From the NCBI GenBank assembly GCA_029582265.1, contig CM055823.1, positions 12,970,060 through 13,034,059 on the forward strand: a stretch of 64,000 nt of DNA, read 5' to 3'. Shown here piece by piece: positions 24,451 to 35,564 of the stretch (within the stretch, counting starts at the first letter, position 1; each line of letters opens with the position of its first letter). The position numbers and the translations under genes were made by a program. The notes under the pieces were generated by a model. That model saw only the letters and a program-made list of their open reading frames with translations, did no database searches and was not told the DNA's origin. The DNA is from Zoroaster sp. YZ-2022 (Eukaryota; Echinodermata; Asteroidea; Forcipulatida; Zoroasteridae).

Positions 24451-24679
24451 ACAAGTCCCAGAATGTCCCAGAATTTCCGCAGCGAAATTGCACGTGAAGT
24501 CCATGTTAATCAGGCAAAAAAACAACTAGTTCTGACACTATGTTATATTACGTTTATAATACTATTTTGAATTAATACAATCAATAAAGTTAGAGACAAG
24601 AAAGACACTTGGATGTTTAGAACTATTTCAATCGTTCTTGAGTTCTTTCGAGTACACGATGTAATGATCTATTTTTTGG

Positions 24680-25240
24680 TTTGTTCTCAACGTTTCGAAT
24701 GGTCTTATTTTTTATTTAGAGGCTTAAATATTAAGCCCCAGGGTAGGGTAGCCTCGCTACAACCAGACCTAGATAAAACAGGGGTGATAAAATCAATGTA
24801 TTGACCAGCAATACATTGCCTAAAAGAGTGAGTGATGCTCTCCCCTTCCACTTTAATCCAAAGAGGAAGGCAATGGGGAACACGCTTTTTCCAATTTGTC
24901 GGGCCCATGTCCCCCTTCCAACCCAGACCCCGTTGATCTTAATAGAGTCGGTAGTCCACTTAATCTGCGAACGGATCCGAGCCCCGTCAGCTTCAAAGTC
25001 ATCCAGTTCTTTCAATTCTCCCTTCAAGAAATCATGACGGGCGAGTACTGCGGGGCTGCACTGCCCGGCATTTAATTGTGATACGGCGGAGCGCAGGGAA
25101 GCCAAAAGTGACATCCTACGCTTCCGCCTTTTTTTTTTTGCCAAGCGGCAAGAGAAAGAAATAATGAAAAGGTTGATGTAGGACTTGGCATACTCCCACC
25201 AAAGGAGCTCATTATCGAACCCCTCCTTGAGAGTCTGCTA
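24680..25240 (-). pseudogene. L1/Tx1-type LINE ORF2 fragment, core deleted
   Basis: The minus-strand frame starts in the endonuclease-RT linker (WWEYAKSYIN, then RLAKKKRRKRR and a helix ending DGARIRSQIKW). It jumps directly to the post-RT segment WKGRASLTLLGNVLLVNTL and LNKK. In intact L1/Tx1 proteins the whole reverse transcriptase core lies between these two blocks. The fragment is open for 138 codons, but its join shows an internal deletion. Confidence 0.65.
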
Positions 25241-25299
25241 TCCCACATAAGCAACACGAAAATCCCTTTGAAAGTCAGCATCGTCAAGGACTGAAACAT

Positions 25300-26170
25300 T
25301 ATATTTCCATAGAAAGATTTTTTGATGTTTCACAACCTGTGATTGACATCTCAGGGAGCAGTTGCTAGGCCAACCAAATTGTGGTATAGCATAATGAGCT
25401 ACGCTTTGAATTTTGTAAGTTCAGAAGGATTACGGTGCATCGCCAAGGCGTGGCAAAGAGTTCATTCAAAATAATATGCGACGAAACCGTTCCGACGCGC
25501 CCTTGTCAAGGCTAAGGCTAAAATTTCTCCTAGTGATCTACCCAACGCATCCGCCAACTTTTATCCGAATTCGTCCATAACTTTTGAAATATTTAATGGA
25601 AATAAAAAGGTTTTTTGTCACCACGGTGATCTTTAACCTTTCAGATCTTCACCGAACTCTAAGCAATTTGTGCTAATGACATACCCATCCCATCCACAAA
25701 GTTTCATCCGTCTGAATCCGTCCATAACTTTGAGATATCTTGTTCACAAGATAATTTGTTATTTGAGACATGGTGACCTTTGATCTTTCAGATATTCTTA
25801 TCGATTTGGTCTACCTAACCCATCCACCAAGTTTCGTCCTAATTGGTCCGTAACGGATCAGGTTTGTGGGGTACCACGATTGTTCTCCTAGTACCTTTTT
25901 TATACATTTTCTCTTGTGGGGTCCACCAAAACAAAGGAGAAAGATGTGTCACAATCACACACTCATGATTTGTTTATGGTGTAAACCGAGGACCTCCTAT
26001 TGTTCCCCTCTTTTGTTCCCTTTGTTGTTGGACACGTTTAGGCATCTCACTGCAGGAGTGCGAAGTTTGAAACGGGCCAAGCTACCATTATGTAATAATG
26101 CATTTGATTTTTTTCTTAATGATAGATGTTCATATTACCTTTTATGTAAGAGGAAATAGTACATATTCTA
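25300..26170. other. No gene recognised
   Basis: Three GTCCGTAA-type segments with TTTCATCC or TTTCGTCC (about 25560-25860) hint at an old short repeat. No coding signature. Confidence 0.4.
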
Positions 26171-26174
26171 AACA

Positions 26175-26640
26175 AAATTCCGTGTGGCAAGGCTCAAGGC
26201 CTGATGAGTTAAGTTCTTTTGTTATTAAACAGGCTAGGTACACCTTAGCAAAGCCTCTTGTTGATAAAAAATTATGTTCAAAAACTTTTTAGCTTCATGA
26301 TCTTTTCTTTACCTGTTCAAGGTTTTCAATACAGTTAACCATGATATCCTGGTTTGTTAATTGTAACACTGTGGTGTTTCGATGCGTATCCTTTGACTGG
26401 TTCAAAAAAATTAATATTTATCTATTAGAAAATAATTTGTTTCATATAACTCTGTGAATTCATTAAAGCGGTCTATCTTCTGTGGAGTGCCACAAGGCTC
26501 TATTTTAGGTCCTCTGCTATGTATCACTTAGACCCTATATCAACGATATTCGCAATACATTTGATATTAATGTGACCCTATGACTAGCAGATAGATATGC
26601 GGAGACGGCTTTTTTCTTGTTGGTGATTCTCTTTTTTTGT
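26175..26640 (+). pseudogene. Decayed LINE reverse transcriptase
   Basis: In shifting frames: PDELSSFVIKQARYTLAKPL, then FNTVNHDIL (the reverse transcriptase FDTVNH motif), then CGVPQGSILGPLLC (the VPQGSxLGPLLF motif). Stops and frameshifts interrupt it. The next block of the protein is found at 28356-28470, so a 1.7-kb insertion splits it. CR1/Jockey-like by motif. Confidence 0.7.
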
Positions 26641-27363
26641 TTTATTTATCAACCTGTCGGAGATACAATAACGTTAGAGTGTTGTCAGTCTTGATCTACT
26701 ACGATGTTTACACTCATAAGCTTAAATATATTTTTTAAACGAATATAATGAATCAAATAGTAAAAGTATTTACAATTTCTTTAAACTTGTCTAAAACTAA
26801 ATTAAATAGTGTTGTATAATAGCCGTGGGCGGGTTTCTTTTACAGAAATTTACAATTTTTTAAAACTTGTCTAAAACTAAATTTAATCGACTATTAGTGT
26901 TGTATAATAGCCGCCGCGGGCGGGTTTCTTTCGGCCCCGAAATTACACATTTTATAAACAATAAATCGTATGAAAATGTTACGGTATTGCCATAAATATT
27001 AACTGTGGTTATTTAACTAATGATTATAACTGGATGGCAACAATAAAGTATAAAATAACACGAAGTGAACACGTCTACCAGCAGTTTCCCACCAAAACTT
27101 TTGAGGCGTCCGCCATCCTAAAACGGAATTACCACTAAACGAAATCCATTCTAAAATCACATTTATTATATGTTTGTGTGGAATAATATAGAAGAACCTT
27201 AGTTGTTCTTTCTGAATCTCATTTCTGACATTACTTATGAGAAAATTGATTATTTAAATTGCTCTCTCAAGGAATGTCAACACTTTCAAATTCCGACTTG
27301 AAAATTCTACAAAACAACTAAAAAATGCAAATACAAATGATAGGTATAAAGTAAGATAATAAT

Positions 27364-28134
27364 CACGCGCGGATCCAGGGGGGTCCGCGGGGGCACGTGC
27401 CCCCGGGTAAATTGAGTAAAAAAAAATAAAAAGATAAAAAAGTAGTTAGTCTACATTTCGTTTGCAATCGGTAGTCTGTGATCGGGTGCAAAGCAAGCTA
27501 GTCTGGTTTCTTGACCCGATTCCTCCACGTCTATAAATTGTTCCGTTTCGTCTGAAGAAGGGTCGGGGTACCGTGTGGAAATTACAATCGCCGATGTCAA
27601 TTTACTGTCGGATTCTACGCCAGTACGCATAGGCCTGCGAAGTACGATGAGTCTTGCAGCTGATCTGCCGATGGTTTTAACACAGGGCAAGGAACAGTAT
27701 GAAATCAAACCCTTTTCTTCAAAATTTCAACTGGACTGAATTAAAACCAAGAAAAATTCCGGATAAATTAAAACTGAAGTCAAAAACTGCAAATTAAATG
27801 CCAAAAATCGGGGAGGGAGAAACTTATATTGTTGAAGTCATGACATGGCTAAAATAATGGCTAAAATAATGGCTAAAAATAATGGCTAAAATAATTATAT
27901 ATATTAAATATATATATATATTCTCCATATAATCTTGAAAACTTTTGCAAAAAAAGTCGGGTGAAACTGGCCAGGAATCGCCTCAGATTGCACCACAGAG
28001 CATCCAGAATCCAACATTTTCAGGGGCCCTTAAGCGGGCCCCAGACCCCACGCCGTAAGGGCTTCGCGCTTCGCGCTTGCATTTGTCCGTGTTGGGTGTG
28101 CCCCCCGTCTAAAAAATTCCTGGATCCGCGCCTG
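27364..28134 (-). mobile_element. hAT-like element, copy A
   Basis: Ends are CACGCGCGGATCCAGG at the left and CCTGGATCCGCGCCTG at the right, flanked by ATAAT (27359-27363 and 28135-28139). The CAGGCGCGGATCCAGG terminus and 5-bp target duplication fit hAT-type transposons. It lies in the orientation opposite to copy B at 53705-54585. Both share a conserved 85-codon frame, and the transposase is absent. Confidence 0.75.
27451..27708 (-). CDS. 85-codon frame shared by both hAT-like copies
   Basis: The same frame occurs at 54223-54480 with only about three amino-acid differences. It contains an acidic stretch (SSDETEQFIDVEESGQ) and a central RLIVLRRPM segment. It may be an exon of the parent element's protein or a captured gene piece. 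I recognise no domain. Since the whole element is similar between copies, frame retention may merely reflect a recent common origin. Confidence 0.3.
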   Translation of the reverse strand: MISYCSLPCVKTIGRSAARLIVLRRPMRTGVESDSKLTSAIVISTRYPDPSSDETEQFIDVEESGQETRLACFAPDHRLPIANEM

Positions 28135-28355
28135 ATAATGATAAACTTTAGACAACTTTTATCTAAGTAAACTATAAATACAAAATAAATGGGAAAGGAA
28201 CATACCTGTCGGACATACTATAGCGTTAGAGTGTTGTCAGTCTTGATCGGCGACGAGGTTTACACTGATCCTTGATATTTTAAATTCGTACAGCCAGTAG
28301 AGGGCGCTCGAAACAAAGTTATTTACAACTATTCAAAAATAAACTTAAATGATTT

Positions 28356-28560
28356 GTTTTTCTATCTGTCAAATGACTTTTTTTTATTTGCTGATGGCAC
28401 AAGACACTGTAATGTAGATACAGCTGTTCAGATTCTTAATGTTGAACTTGTAAAAATAAGTATTTGGTTGTTAAAATGTTAGGTAGCTAGGATGATCCTA
28501 TCGTTATGTTTTCACATAAGCGCTAGGATAAAGAGTGTACAAAAAAACGTAGAACTACCG
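28356..28560 (+). pseudogene. LINE reverse transcriptase, continuation
   Basis: FFADGTRHCNVDTAVQILNV then ELVKISIWLL matches the FADD catalytic block and the following helix of LINE reverse transcriptases, with FADD changed to FADG. It continues the fragment at 26175-26640. Confidence 0.6.
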
Positions 28561-29645
28561 TAGCTTGCATGTTTTACGAAGAAATAAACACATTGCACTG
28601 TAATAGCTTAAATCTATGAATCTACTATGAATCTATACTGTATTGTTATTATGTGTATGCCTTTGATCATAAAAAATATTGTAACTTACACTGTGTTTTT
28701 GACCAATTCTTGCCTTGTTTTGATCTTCTCTGCGGTTCGATTCTGTCCGCACGATGTTCCATACGTTTTCACGGTCATAGGTGCATTTACTGGAGCCGAG
28801 CAGAGCCGTGTTTTGGACCGGCTCTGGAGCGGTGCGGCAAACAGCGCCCCCGCCCGACTCAGTGTGTTAATTTGTGTAGAAAACTTGGGCAATACAAACC
28901 CACGGCCGTTTTAGTTTTATTCAATATGTTCAACGGAAGAAATGCGCTGTTGTACGAAAGCCCATTAGTGCCATCGTCATTTTATTTTCGAGAGCAGTTA
29001 TTTTTATTTTCGAGAGCAGTTATTTTTATTTTCGAGAGCAGTTATTTTTATTTTCGAGAGCAGTTATTTTTATTTTCGGGATCTTTACGAAACAAAGTTT
29101 TGGTCGCGGGCTTTGCCTTATTTTATGTACAACAACGACTACAGGCCTGATAGCGGAATGGCCCCGTTTCACAAAGGCCGTAGGACGCGCAGTCTATTTT
29201 TAGTAACTTTCGGTTTTACCGCTATTTATATTTTCCAGAGCAGTTATTTTTATTTTCAAGAGCAGTTATTTATATTTTCGAGAGCAGTTATTTTTATTTT
29301 CGAGAGCAGTTATTTATATTTTCAAGAGCAGTTATTTTTATTTTCGAGAGCAGTTATTTTTATTTTTGAGAGCAGTTATTTTCATTTTCCAGAGCCTGAG
29401 TTATTTATATTTTCGAGAGCAGTTATTTTTATTTTCCAGAGCAGTCATTTTTATTTTCGAGAGCAGTTATTTTTTATTTTCGAGAGCAGTTATTTTTATT
29501 TTCCAGAGCAGTTATTTTTATTTTCCAGAGCAGTTATTTATATTTTCGAGAGCAGTTATTTTTATTTTCGAGAGCAGTTTTTTAAATTTTCAAGAGCAGT
29601 TATTTTTATTTTCAAGCAGCTTTATTTTTGTCTTTTTTGAAGCAG

Positions 29646-31010
29646 CTGTTCGATTTCCGGAAGCCATCATCATCTATGGCTGCGGTGGCTTCGGACGCAC
29701 GGAGTCTGCATTTGATCAGGCGTTACTTGCTTCACTTGCTTCTAATCATAATATCTTTATCAGCAAGCGTAACCTAAACCGTAAATTGCGAGAACTTTGC
29801 CTTTATCGCCGAAAACACCACACAGACATCGTTGATGTTGCATGTTTTGTAGAAGGGCAGTTGAGTACCTCAGGGCAACTTTGTGGTTACCGGTGGATGC
29901 ACCTGAGATGCCTTCAGAATGGAATTCTGGTAAGCCGAGAAACAGTGCGCCATCTTCTGGGATTACTAGACCCAGAGGGAGTCGAGCAAAGAAGGCGGCG
30001 GCGGCGGCTACAGAGAAGCAGGGACGTGCACAGGGTTGTAGAGGGGCAGGGGCTCAGAGTCTGAAAAGGGCAGTGTAATTCCATGCGAGCGCGCGTAGCG
30101 CGCGAGCTAAAAAAATTTGGGCGTTTATTTATTAATAAAAACGCATAATATGGTTTTTAACATTACAATCAGATCAGATTATGTTGATGACTGGTTTTCA
30201 TTTACAATCTGATCTGGTGGTGAGTGAGCCACGGGATGTCAATTTCGTGTTTCAGTGACAGCGTGTGCCTGCCTATCAAAGACGTATAGGCGCGCGCGGC
30301 TATGCGTGAAATCTAGTTTCGCGGAGGGGCACATGCAGGCCCGTGCACAGGAATAGTAAGGGGCATCTCTGGTGACCTAATATTTATTCTAATTTTATTC
30401 TATCCTGACATCTTTCAACTAGGCAGGGCAGTCTATGCGCAACAGGAACTTAATAATTCATTCAAAAAAAAAAAAAAAAAAAAACCTTGGGCTAAAAAGG
30501 GCACTTTTTATACTAGGCAAAAAGGGCAGGGGCTCAAGTACCCTTTGGGACCTATGTATGCACGTGCCTGCAGAGAAGGACATACAACGGAAGAGGCCCA
30601 AACTTTGTGTGGCACTTGGACTCTTATGACAAACTAAAGCCTTACGGGGTTTGTATTAACAGATGTATCGACAGGTATTCAAGACAGATCCTCTGGCTTG
30701 AAGCCTCTCTGACAAATAGTGACCCTGGCGTTATTGCGGGGTATTTCATGGAAACTGTGAGAAACAAAGTAGGTTGTCCTAGACTACTTCGGGGCGACGC
30801 TAGAACGGAAAACAGTTCTGTTCGACAGATGCAACAGTTCTTGAGAAGAAACTTCAAGATGCATTTGCAGGGGAGAGGAGCTTCCTCGAAGGAAGCAGTC
30901 AGAGCAACCAGCGCATTGAGTTCTGGTGGGGCATTCTGAGGAAACACTGCTCCCAGTATTACAGCTGCGCTTTTGAGGAATGTATGCAAGATGCATGCAC
31001 TAGCTACACT
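29646..31010 (+). pseudogene. DDE (rve-type) integrase/transposase gene, broken
   Basis: The 5' part (about 29690-30018) encodes a basic region with RNLNRKLRELCLYRRKHHTD and an RWMHLRCLQNG helix. The 3' part (30579-31010) encodes a retroviral-integrase-like fold. Candidate catalytic residues are Asp in WHLDSYDKLKPYG (30619-30621), Asp in RGDARTEN (30796-30798) and Glu in NQRIEFWW (30918-30920). Two lesions kill it: a 552-bp MITE at 30019-30570 and a frameshift near 30855-30870 before the Glu motif. The DDE family is recalled as a metazoan integrase-core protein of unclear transposon class. Its place between the foldback arms suggests it is that element's own enzyme, but capture is possible. 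Confidence 0.6.
30019..30570. mobile_element. hAT-type MITE with perfect 8-bp target duplication
   Basis: It begins CAGGGACGTGCACAGGG and ends TGCACGTGCCTG, and is flanked by CAGAGAAG at 30011-30018 and 30571-30578. The 8-bp duplication and CAGGG end are typical of hAT elements. It splits the integrase gene. An A-rich run (about 30463-30483) lies inside, and there is no coding sequence. Confidence 0.85.
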
Positions 31011-31918
31011 GCATACACAGGCTCTGGAAAATAAAAATAACTGCTCTGGAAAATATAAATAACTGCTCTCGAAAATAAAAATAACTGCTCTGGAAAATAT
31101 AAATAACTGCTCTCGAAAATAAAAATAACTGCTCTGGAAAATAGAAATAACTGCTCTGGAAAATAAAAATAACTGCTCTGGAAAATAGAAATAACTGCTC
31201 TGGAAAATAAAAATAACTGCTCTGGAAAATAAAAATAACTGCTCTCGAAAATAAAAATAACTGCTCTCGAAAATATAAATAACTGCTCTCGAAAATAAAA
31301 ATAACTGCTCTGGAAAATATAAATAACTGCTCTGGAAAATAAAAATAACTGCTCTCGAAAATATAAATAACTGCTCTCGAAAATATAAATAATTGCTCTG
31401 GAAAATAAAAATAACTGCTCTCGAAAATAAAATGACGATGGCACTAATGGGCTTTCGTACTGTTGCATTATCCCCAGCTTCTTTTCAATGAAATTGTTAA
31501 GGAAATCTCTGATAATTGTACATGACAATGCAAAGGAACATATGTGGAAAGACAAAATGACAATGGTTCCAATGGAAATCTTAATTCCATCAATTGAATA
31601 GCGCATTTCTTCCATTGAACATATTGAATAAAACTAAAACAGCCGTGGGTTTGTATTGCCCAAGTTTTCTACACAAATTAACACACTGAGTCGGGCGGGG
31701 GCGCTGTTTGCCGCACCGCTCCAGAGCCGGTCCAAAATACGGCCCTGCTCGGCTCCAGTAAATGCACCTATGACCGTGAAAACGGATGGAACAGTAGGTG
31801 TATGACATGTGACACATCGTGCGGACGGAATCCAACCGCAGAGAAGATCAAAACAAGGCAAGAATTGGTCAAAAACACAGTGTAAGTTACAATATTTTTT
31901 ATGATCAAAGGCATACAT

Positions 31919-33769
31919 TGCCTGCTCGATATCAATACTTGTCCATACAGGACTACCATGGGCATTCACCGCAGCGCTACTACCGTCCGTTAATGACAGA
32001 AGTTGTAAAAGTCAGATAGTAGGGCTGCGGTCACCACAGCTAATTTGTTAATATGTAAATTAGTTTAACACTGGGATTCCTTAGGCTATTGTGCTCCAGT
32101 CTTGTGTGGAGTTGTGAATGAGAGTTGTGAATGAGAGGTGGTTAATTTACATAGGAATGTGGAATTTTTAGTTAAATAGTTGGGTATGGGTGTGGTGCCG
32201 AGAGGGTTGGAGTCAGTATTGCTGTTGGAAAGAGATGAGATGGTTTACAAATATGGCCTAGAACCAGAGCAGATATTTTTCAGGCTGCTAAAAGGCAAAT
32301 TGTTTGGAGGAGAGACAGCTGCTGGGATCTGCAATCCAAGATACAATTTCTTGATGGAAAACCGTAAGTTTTACCCATTTAATGTTGCTATAGAAATTTG
32401 TTAACTATTAAACTATGATCTAATGTGTGCATCTATTTGAATTATGGACACGTCCATTCAAATTCACATTGGTTTATACTTTAAAATATAAAGTTGATTT
32501 TCACTTTAATTATACGAAAGTTTTAGAAGCAGTGTTAAAAAGGGGTTTCTGGAATAGATTGTATTATTAGATTTTGGATAACTTTTCCCATTTTATAGAT
32601 GGTTTTCACCACTTATTAATAACACCAGACTGAGTGTTGGCCGAAAGTGTGACGTCCTGGTCCAGTAACTTGGGTCGCTATCAGCGATAGAGGGCGCAAT
32701 CTTTATGAACTTTGTGAACGTTCAACTTTTGTTTCGCGGCGTCTGAAGCAGATGAATACGTACTTAAGCTAGCTATGTGGAGTGATGTGAGGAATTACAA
32801 CTTTGGGGACTACGCCATAGATTTGGTGGGACCGTTTCTTTTAATATATAGAAAATCTGTGTTGTCAAGAGAGGAACATAATTATTTGTATTATCGGGGT
32901 TTATGAGGGTTATTAACTCGACTAGTGCCGTTTGTCTTTGAATTTATGCCTAACCTAAAACGGTAATAATGTTACACTCTTGAATGTATGTGAATGTCAA
33001 TCACTGTCTGCTTATGAATTTTCTAATTGAATAATTTATATTCTCAGATTTAAATTTGCGACGTCAGATCAGGGAACATTTAAAACCTTTTTGAGCAGGT
33101 TTTGACCATTCGTAATGTAATGTAATTTAGTTTGAACTTTGGGAGTGTATTTCCATAGGCAAATAGGTCCTAGGTGCTTTTAATTTTTGCACTGAACATT
33201 TCAAGCCAGGAGAAATTGAGACTGGCACTTTTGGGAAATTGTGATTTAATTACTTGGATGATTCAATTTTAATGATTGGACAATAATTTATTGCTGACAA
33301 TTTATAATTTATTGCTGACAATTTAAACAGTTACAAATGTTGCTCTCTAAAACGGGCGAATATAAATTTATTGAATTTGTATAGGGATTTTCGGTAACTG
33401 TCCAGAAGTGAAGATTCTTTATTTGAGACTGGTATTTTCTAGAAATTGTGATTTAATTGCCCGGAACTTCCACCAATAATTGTTTACTGACAATTTAAGC
33501 CGTTATGCGGTGAATATAAATTTATTGAATTATATATATACATAAATATAATATTCATCAATTGATGTATGGTGTATGTCGAATGGTCATTCAACAAATG
33601 TAAATATTAAACTAGAACCAGTGGATGCCGGAGAATTTTAAATAATAAATGTGTAAATAAATATATTACTGCTTTTGTCCTAGTTCCATTCACTGAGTCT
33701 TTCGGTCATGGCCATCCTCTAGGGGTTAGTTGTGACACATACTGCTACGTTATTTACAAATCTTAAACA
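31919..33769. other. No gene recognised
   Basis: Short frames only. A repeated TTATTGCTGACAATTTA motif occurs at 33285-33330. No element boundaries identified. Confidence 0.4.
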
Positions 33770-33799
33770 TTTACATTTATAAAGTGAACTTGGTTAAAT

Positions 33800-34010
33800 C
33801 GTCACCGGTCTCGCTAAGTGACACAAACTTACCAACCAGTCCAAATTTACATTTGAAGAGAACGGCGTTTGAAGTTAGTCTCTAGTTTTTGCGCACTAAG
33901 ATTTGTGTCACTGCGTGAAAATATATTTTGTCGGCTGTTTATTTTTAAAACTTCGTGACACTGTAGTTTCTGATGAATATCGCCAAAATATTATTTTTTT
34001 AAAAATCAAA
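33800..34010 (-). repeat. Partial inverted relative of the 17.5-kb TTAA element
   Basis: Shares, in reverse orientation, GACACAAACTT, ACATTTGAAGA, GGCGTTTGAAGTTAGTCTC and the TGATGAATATCGCCAAA region with 17870-18420, without the minisatellite. Confidence 0.55.
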
Positions 34011-34990
34011 ATCAATTATTTTGTTTTACACTTTCGGTCACTTCGTGGACCGATGACGAAATTTATGTACAAATAGGCCTACATGATAAATACATTACAT
34101 CGATGTTTTAAATCTACCCTTATTTGAACCAATCACAGTCTAGAAGTGTATTCGCGTCACCCAGAGTCTCTGGCTTATTTGGAATTTCATCCGTCGTTAA
34201 ATGTGGATACGTCACTTTATTTATGTCACTTTTTCAATATAAATGATTGTTTATACATTTTGAAAACGACATTGTTAAATGGAAATAAAAGTTTCGACGC
34301 TTGGTGTTTTCTGCAGTACAAAGACCTCGGGGTCATGACAACAGGCGATAAACCGTAGCCACATCCCCTCGTTGTTTTTATCCCACTGTATAGACCACGC
34401 GACGAACTTCCCTTTTTGAAAAGCTCACTAATTAAAGTCGAGTTCAACAATCAACTAATTATTGGGTGCTATTACTGCCCACGTGAAATCTTGATTCTCT
34501 ACACAACTCAAGATACAGTACAGTCCTCTCCCTCTGTGTCCTGTCCATTAACTATCAGCAGTGAACCTCTCCATGACGGTTGATGTTTCTATTTCTCATC
34601 AGGTACCTTTGTCGACAACAACTAACCATCTGGACAATACATTTCATAATGCTACGACAACATTCAAGACTCCACAAAGCCTTTACAACAGTCCAGATGG
34701 AAATTGGTAAAAGATGAAAGAAGATAATCAAACTTTTAACATTTAACAGTATACGAACTTGTGGGTCAATCCACCTCATAACGTAATATACTCATGTTGA
34801 GATTCCAAAAGCGAGTCTTTATGATCGACTAGATTGTAAACTAAATCATAATAATTGATTACTTAAATTATATAAAATGCGAAAGGCTTTTATAACACAA
34901 GTATTAGCATAGGTCATTCGGTATATAACCCTACATGTACATAAACTTAACGTGTCAGTTATATTAACACACCCGATAATATAACGTACT
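34011..34990. other. No gene recognised
   Basis: No motif, exon chain or repeat boundary seen. Confidence 0.4.
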
Positions 34991-35000
34991 TGCGACAAAT

Positions 35001-35561
35001 ACAATAATAATAATAATAATAAGATTTCTATAGCGCCATTCCATCTAGATCATGGCGCTCGGCAACACAAGATAGCGAAAACAGAACATTATCAAAGGGC
35101 AATTGGAAATAAGTAAGTTTTCATGTTTGTTTTGAACAATGAAACGGTGTCTAGTGATCTGATGTGGATTGGTATTGTGTTCCAGAGTTTAGGACCGGCA
35201 ATTGTGAAAGCTTTGTCAGTGGAAGTGTTTTGTGATCTAGGTTCTGACAGCAGTGTACCATCAGAACCGGAACGAAGGCCAGGTCGGCCAGATACACGGA
35301 GCTGGATACAGTAATCAAGGTATTGAGGAGCTGTGTGGTGAAGACATTTGAAGATGATGAGGGCGATCTTAAAGTTGATTCTCTGTCGGACGGGAAGCCA
35401 GTGAAGTTGAGTAAGTAGTGGGGAAGCTGATTCACGCCTGTCAACCCCAAGCAAAAGGCGTGCGGCACGATTTTGTAGTCGTTGCAGTTTATCAAGATTA
35501 AATTCAGTAATACCAAAGAGTAGAGAGTTGCAATAATCCATACGGGACAGAACCAGCGCAC
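35001..35561 (-). mobile_element. 5'-truncated LINE (CR1/L2-like) with (TTA)n tail
   Basis: Minus-strand protein remnant followed by a short 3' UTR and a trinucleotide tail (AAT repeats at 35003-35022 on the plus strand). Its 5' truncation point adjoins the pseudogene at 35565. Confidence 0.85.
35092..35541 (-). pseudogene. LINE reverse transcriptase C-terminal domain, 149 codons
   Basis: An open frame carrying DYCNSLLFGI, then KLQRLQNRAARLLLG, LHWLPVRQRINFKIALI, APQYL and the closing LWNTIPIHIRSLDTVSLFK block. This is the standard region after the reverse transcriptase in CR1/L2-type LINEs. The frame is intact to its own stop, but the 5' nine tenths of the protein are missing. Confidence 0.85.
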
Positions 35562-35564
35562 GAA

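Larger units (their letters stand above)
26653..28270. mobile_element. Insertion bounded by TGTCGGA direct repeats, LTR-like
   Basis: A segment beginning TGTCGGA and containing GCGTTAGAGTGTTGTCAG or its near copy occurs at 26653 and at 28206, about 45 bp of close similarity. GGGAAAGGAACATACC, which is purine-rich like a polypurine tract, precedes the second copy. This could be a small LTR retrotransposon or its remnant that split the LINE. No coding region is present, and a hAT-like element is nested in it. Tentative. Confidence 0.35.
28653..31918. mobile_element. Foldback element with 22-bp minisatellite arms
   Basis: Sequence from about 28653 (GTATGCCTTTGATCAT) is repeated inverted, ending near 31918. 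Each arm has a unique part of about 330 bp and a minisatellite of the unit TTATTTTTATTTTCGAGAGC (plus AG). The left arm has units at about 28978-29070 and 29220-29630, the right arm at 31020-31430. Between the arms lies a DDE-type integrase gene. Long inverted repeats made of short tandem repeats recall sea-urchin TU elements. No target duplication was found, so the outer ends are uncertain. The long Phe/Ser frames over the arms are minisatellite artefacts. Confidence 0.7.

Noticed and set aside
24334..24525. Ser/Asp-rich and Arg/Val-rich frames
   Set aside because: Products of the GACTCG minisatellite.
28981..31430. Frames of 165-232 codons rich in Phe and Ser (FESSYFYF type)
   Set aside because: Translations of the 22-bp minisatellite in the foldback arms, open in all three frames on either arm. 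Only the non-repetitive integrase part is real coding sequence.
32180..32404. 74-codon frame (GMGVVPRGLESVLLLERD start)
   Set aside because: No recognisable domain, splice context or repeat support. It could be an exon, but I cannot support it.
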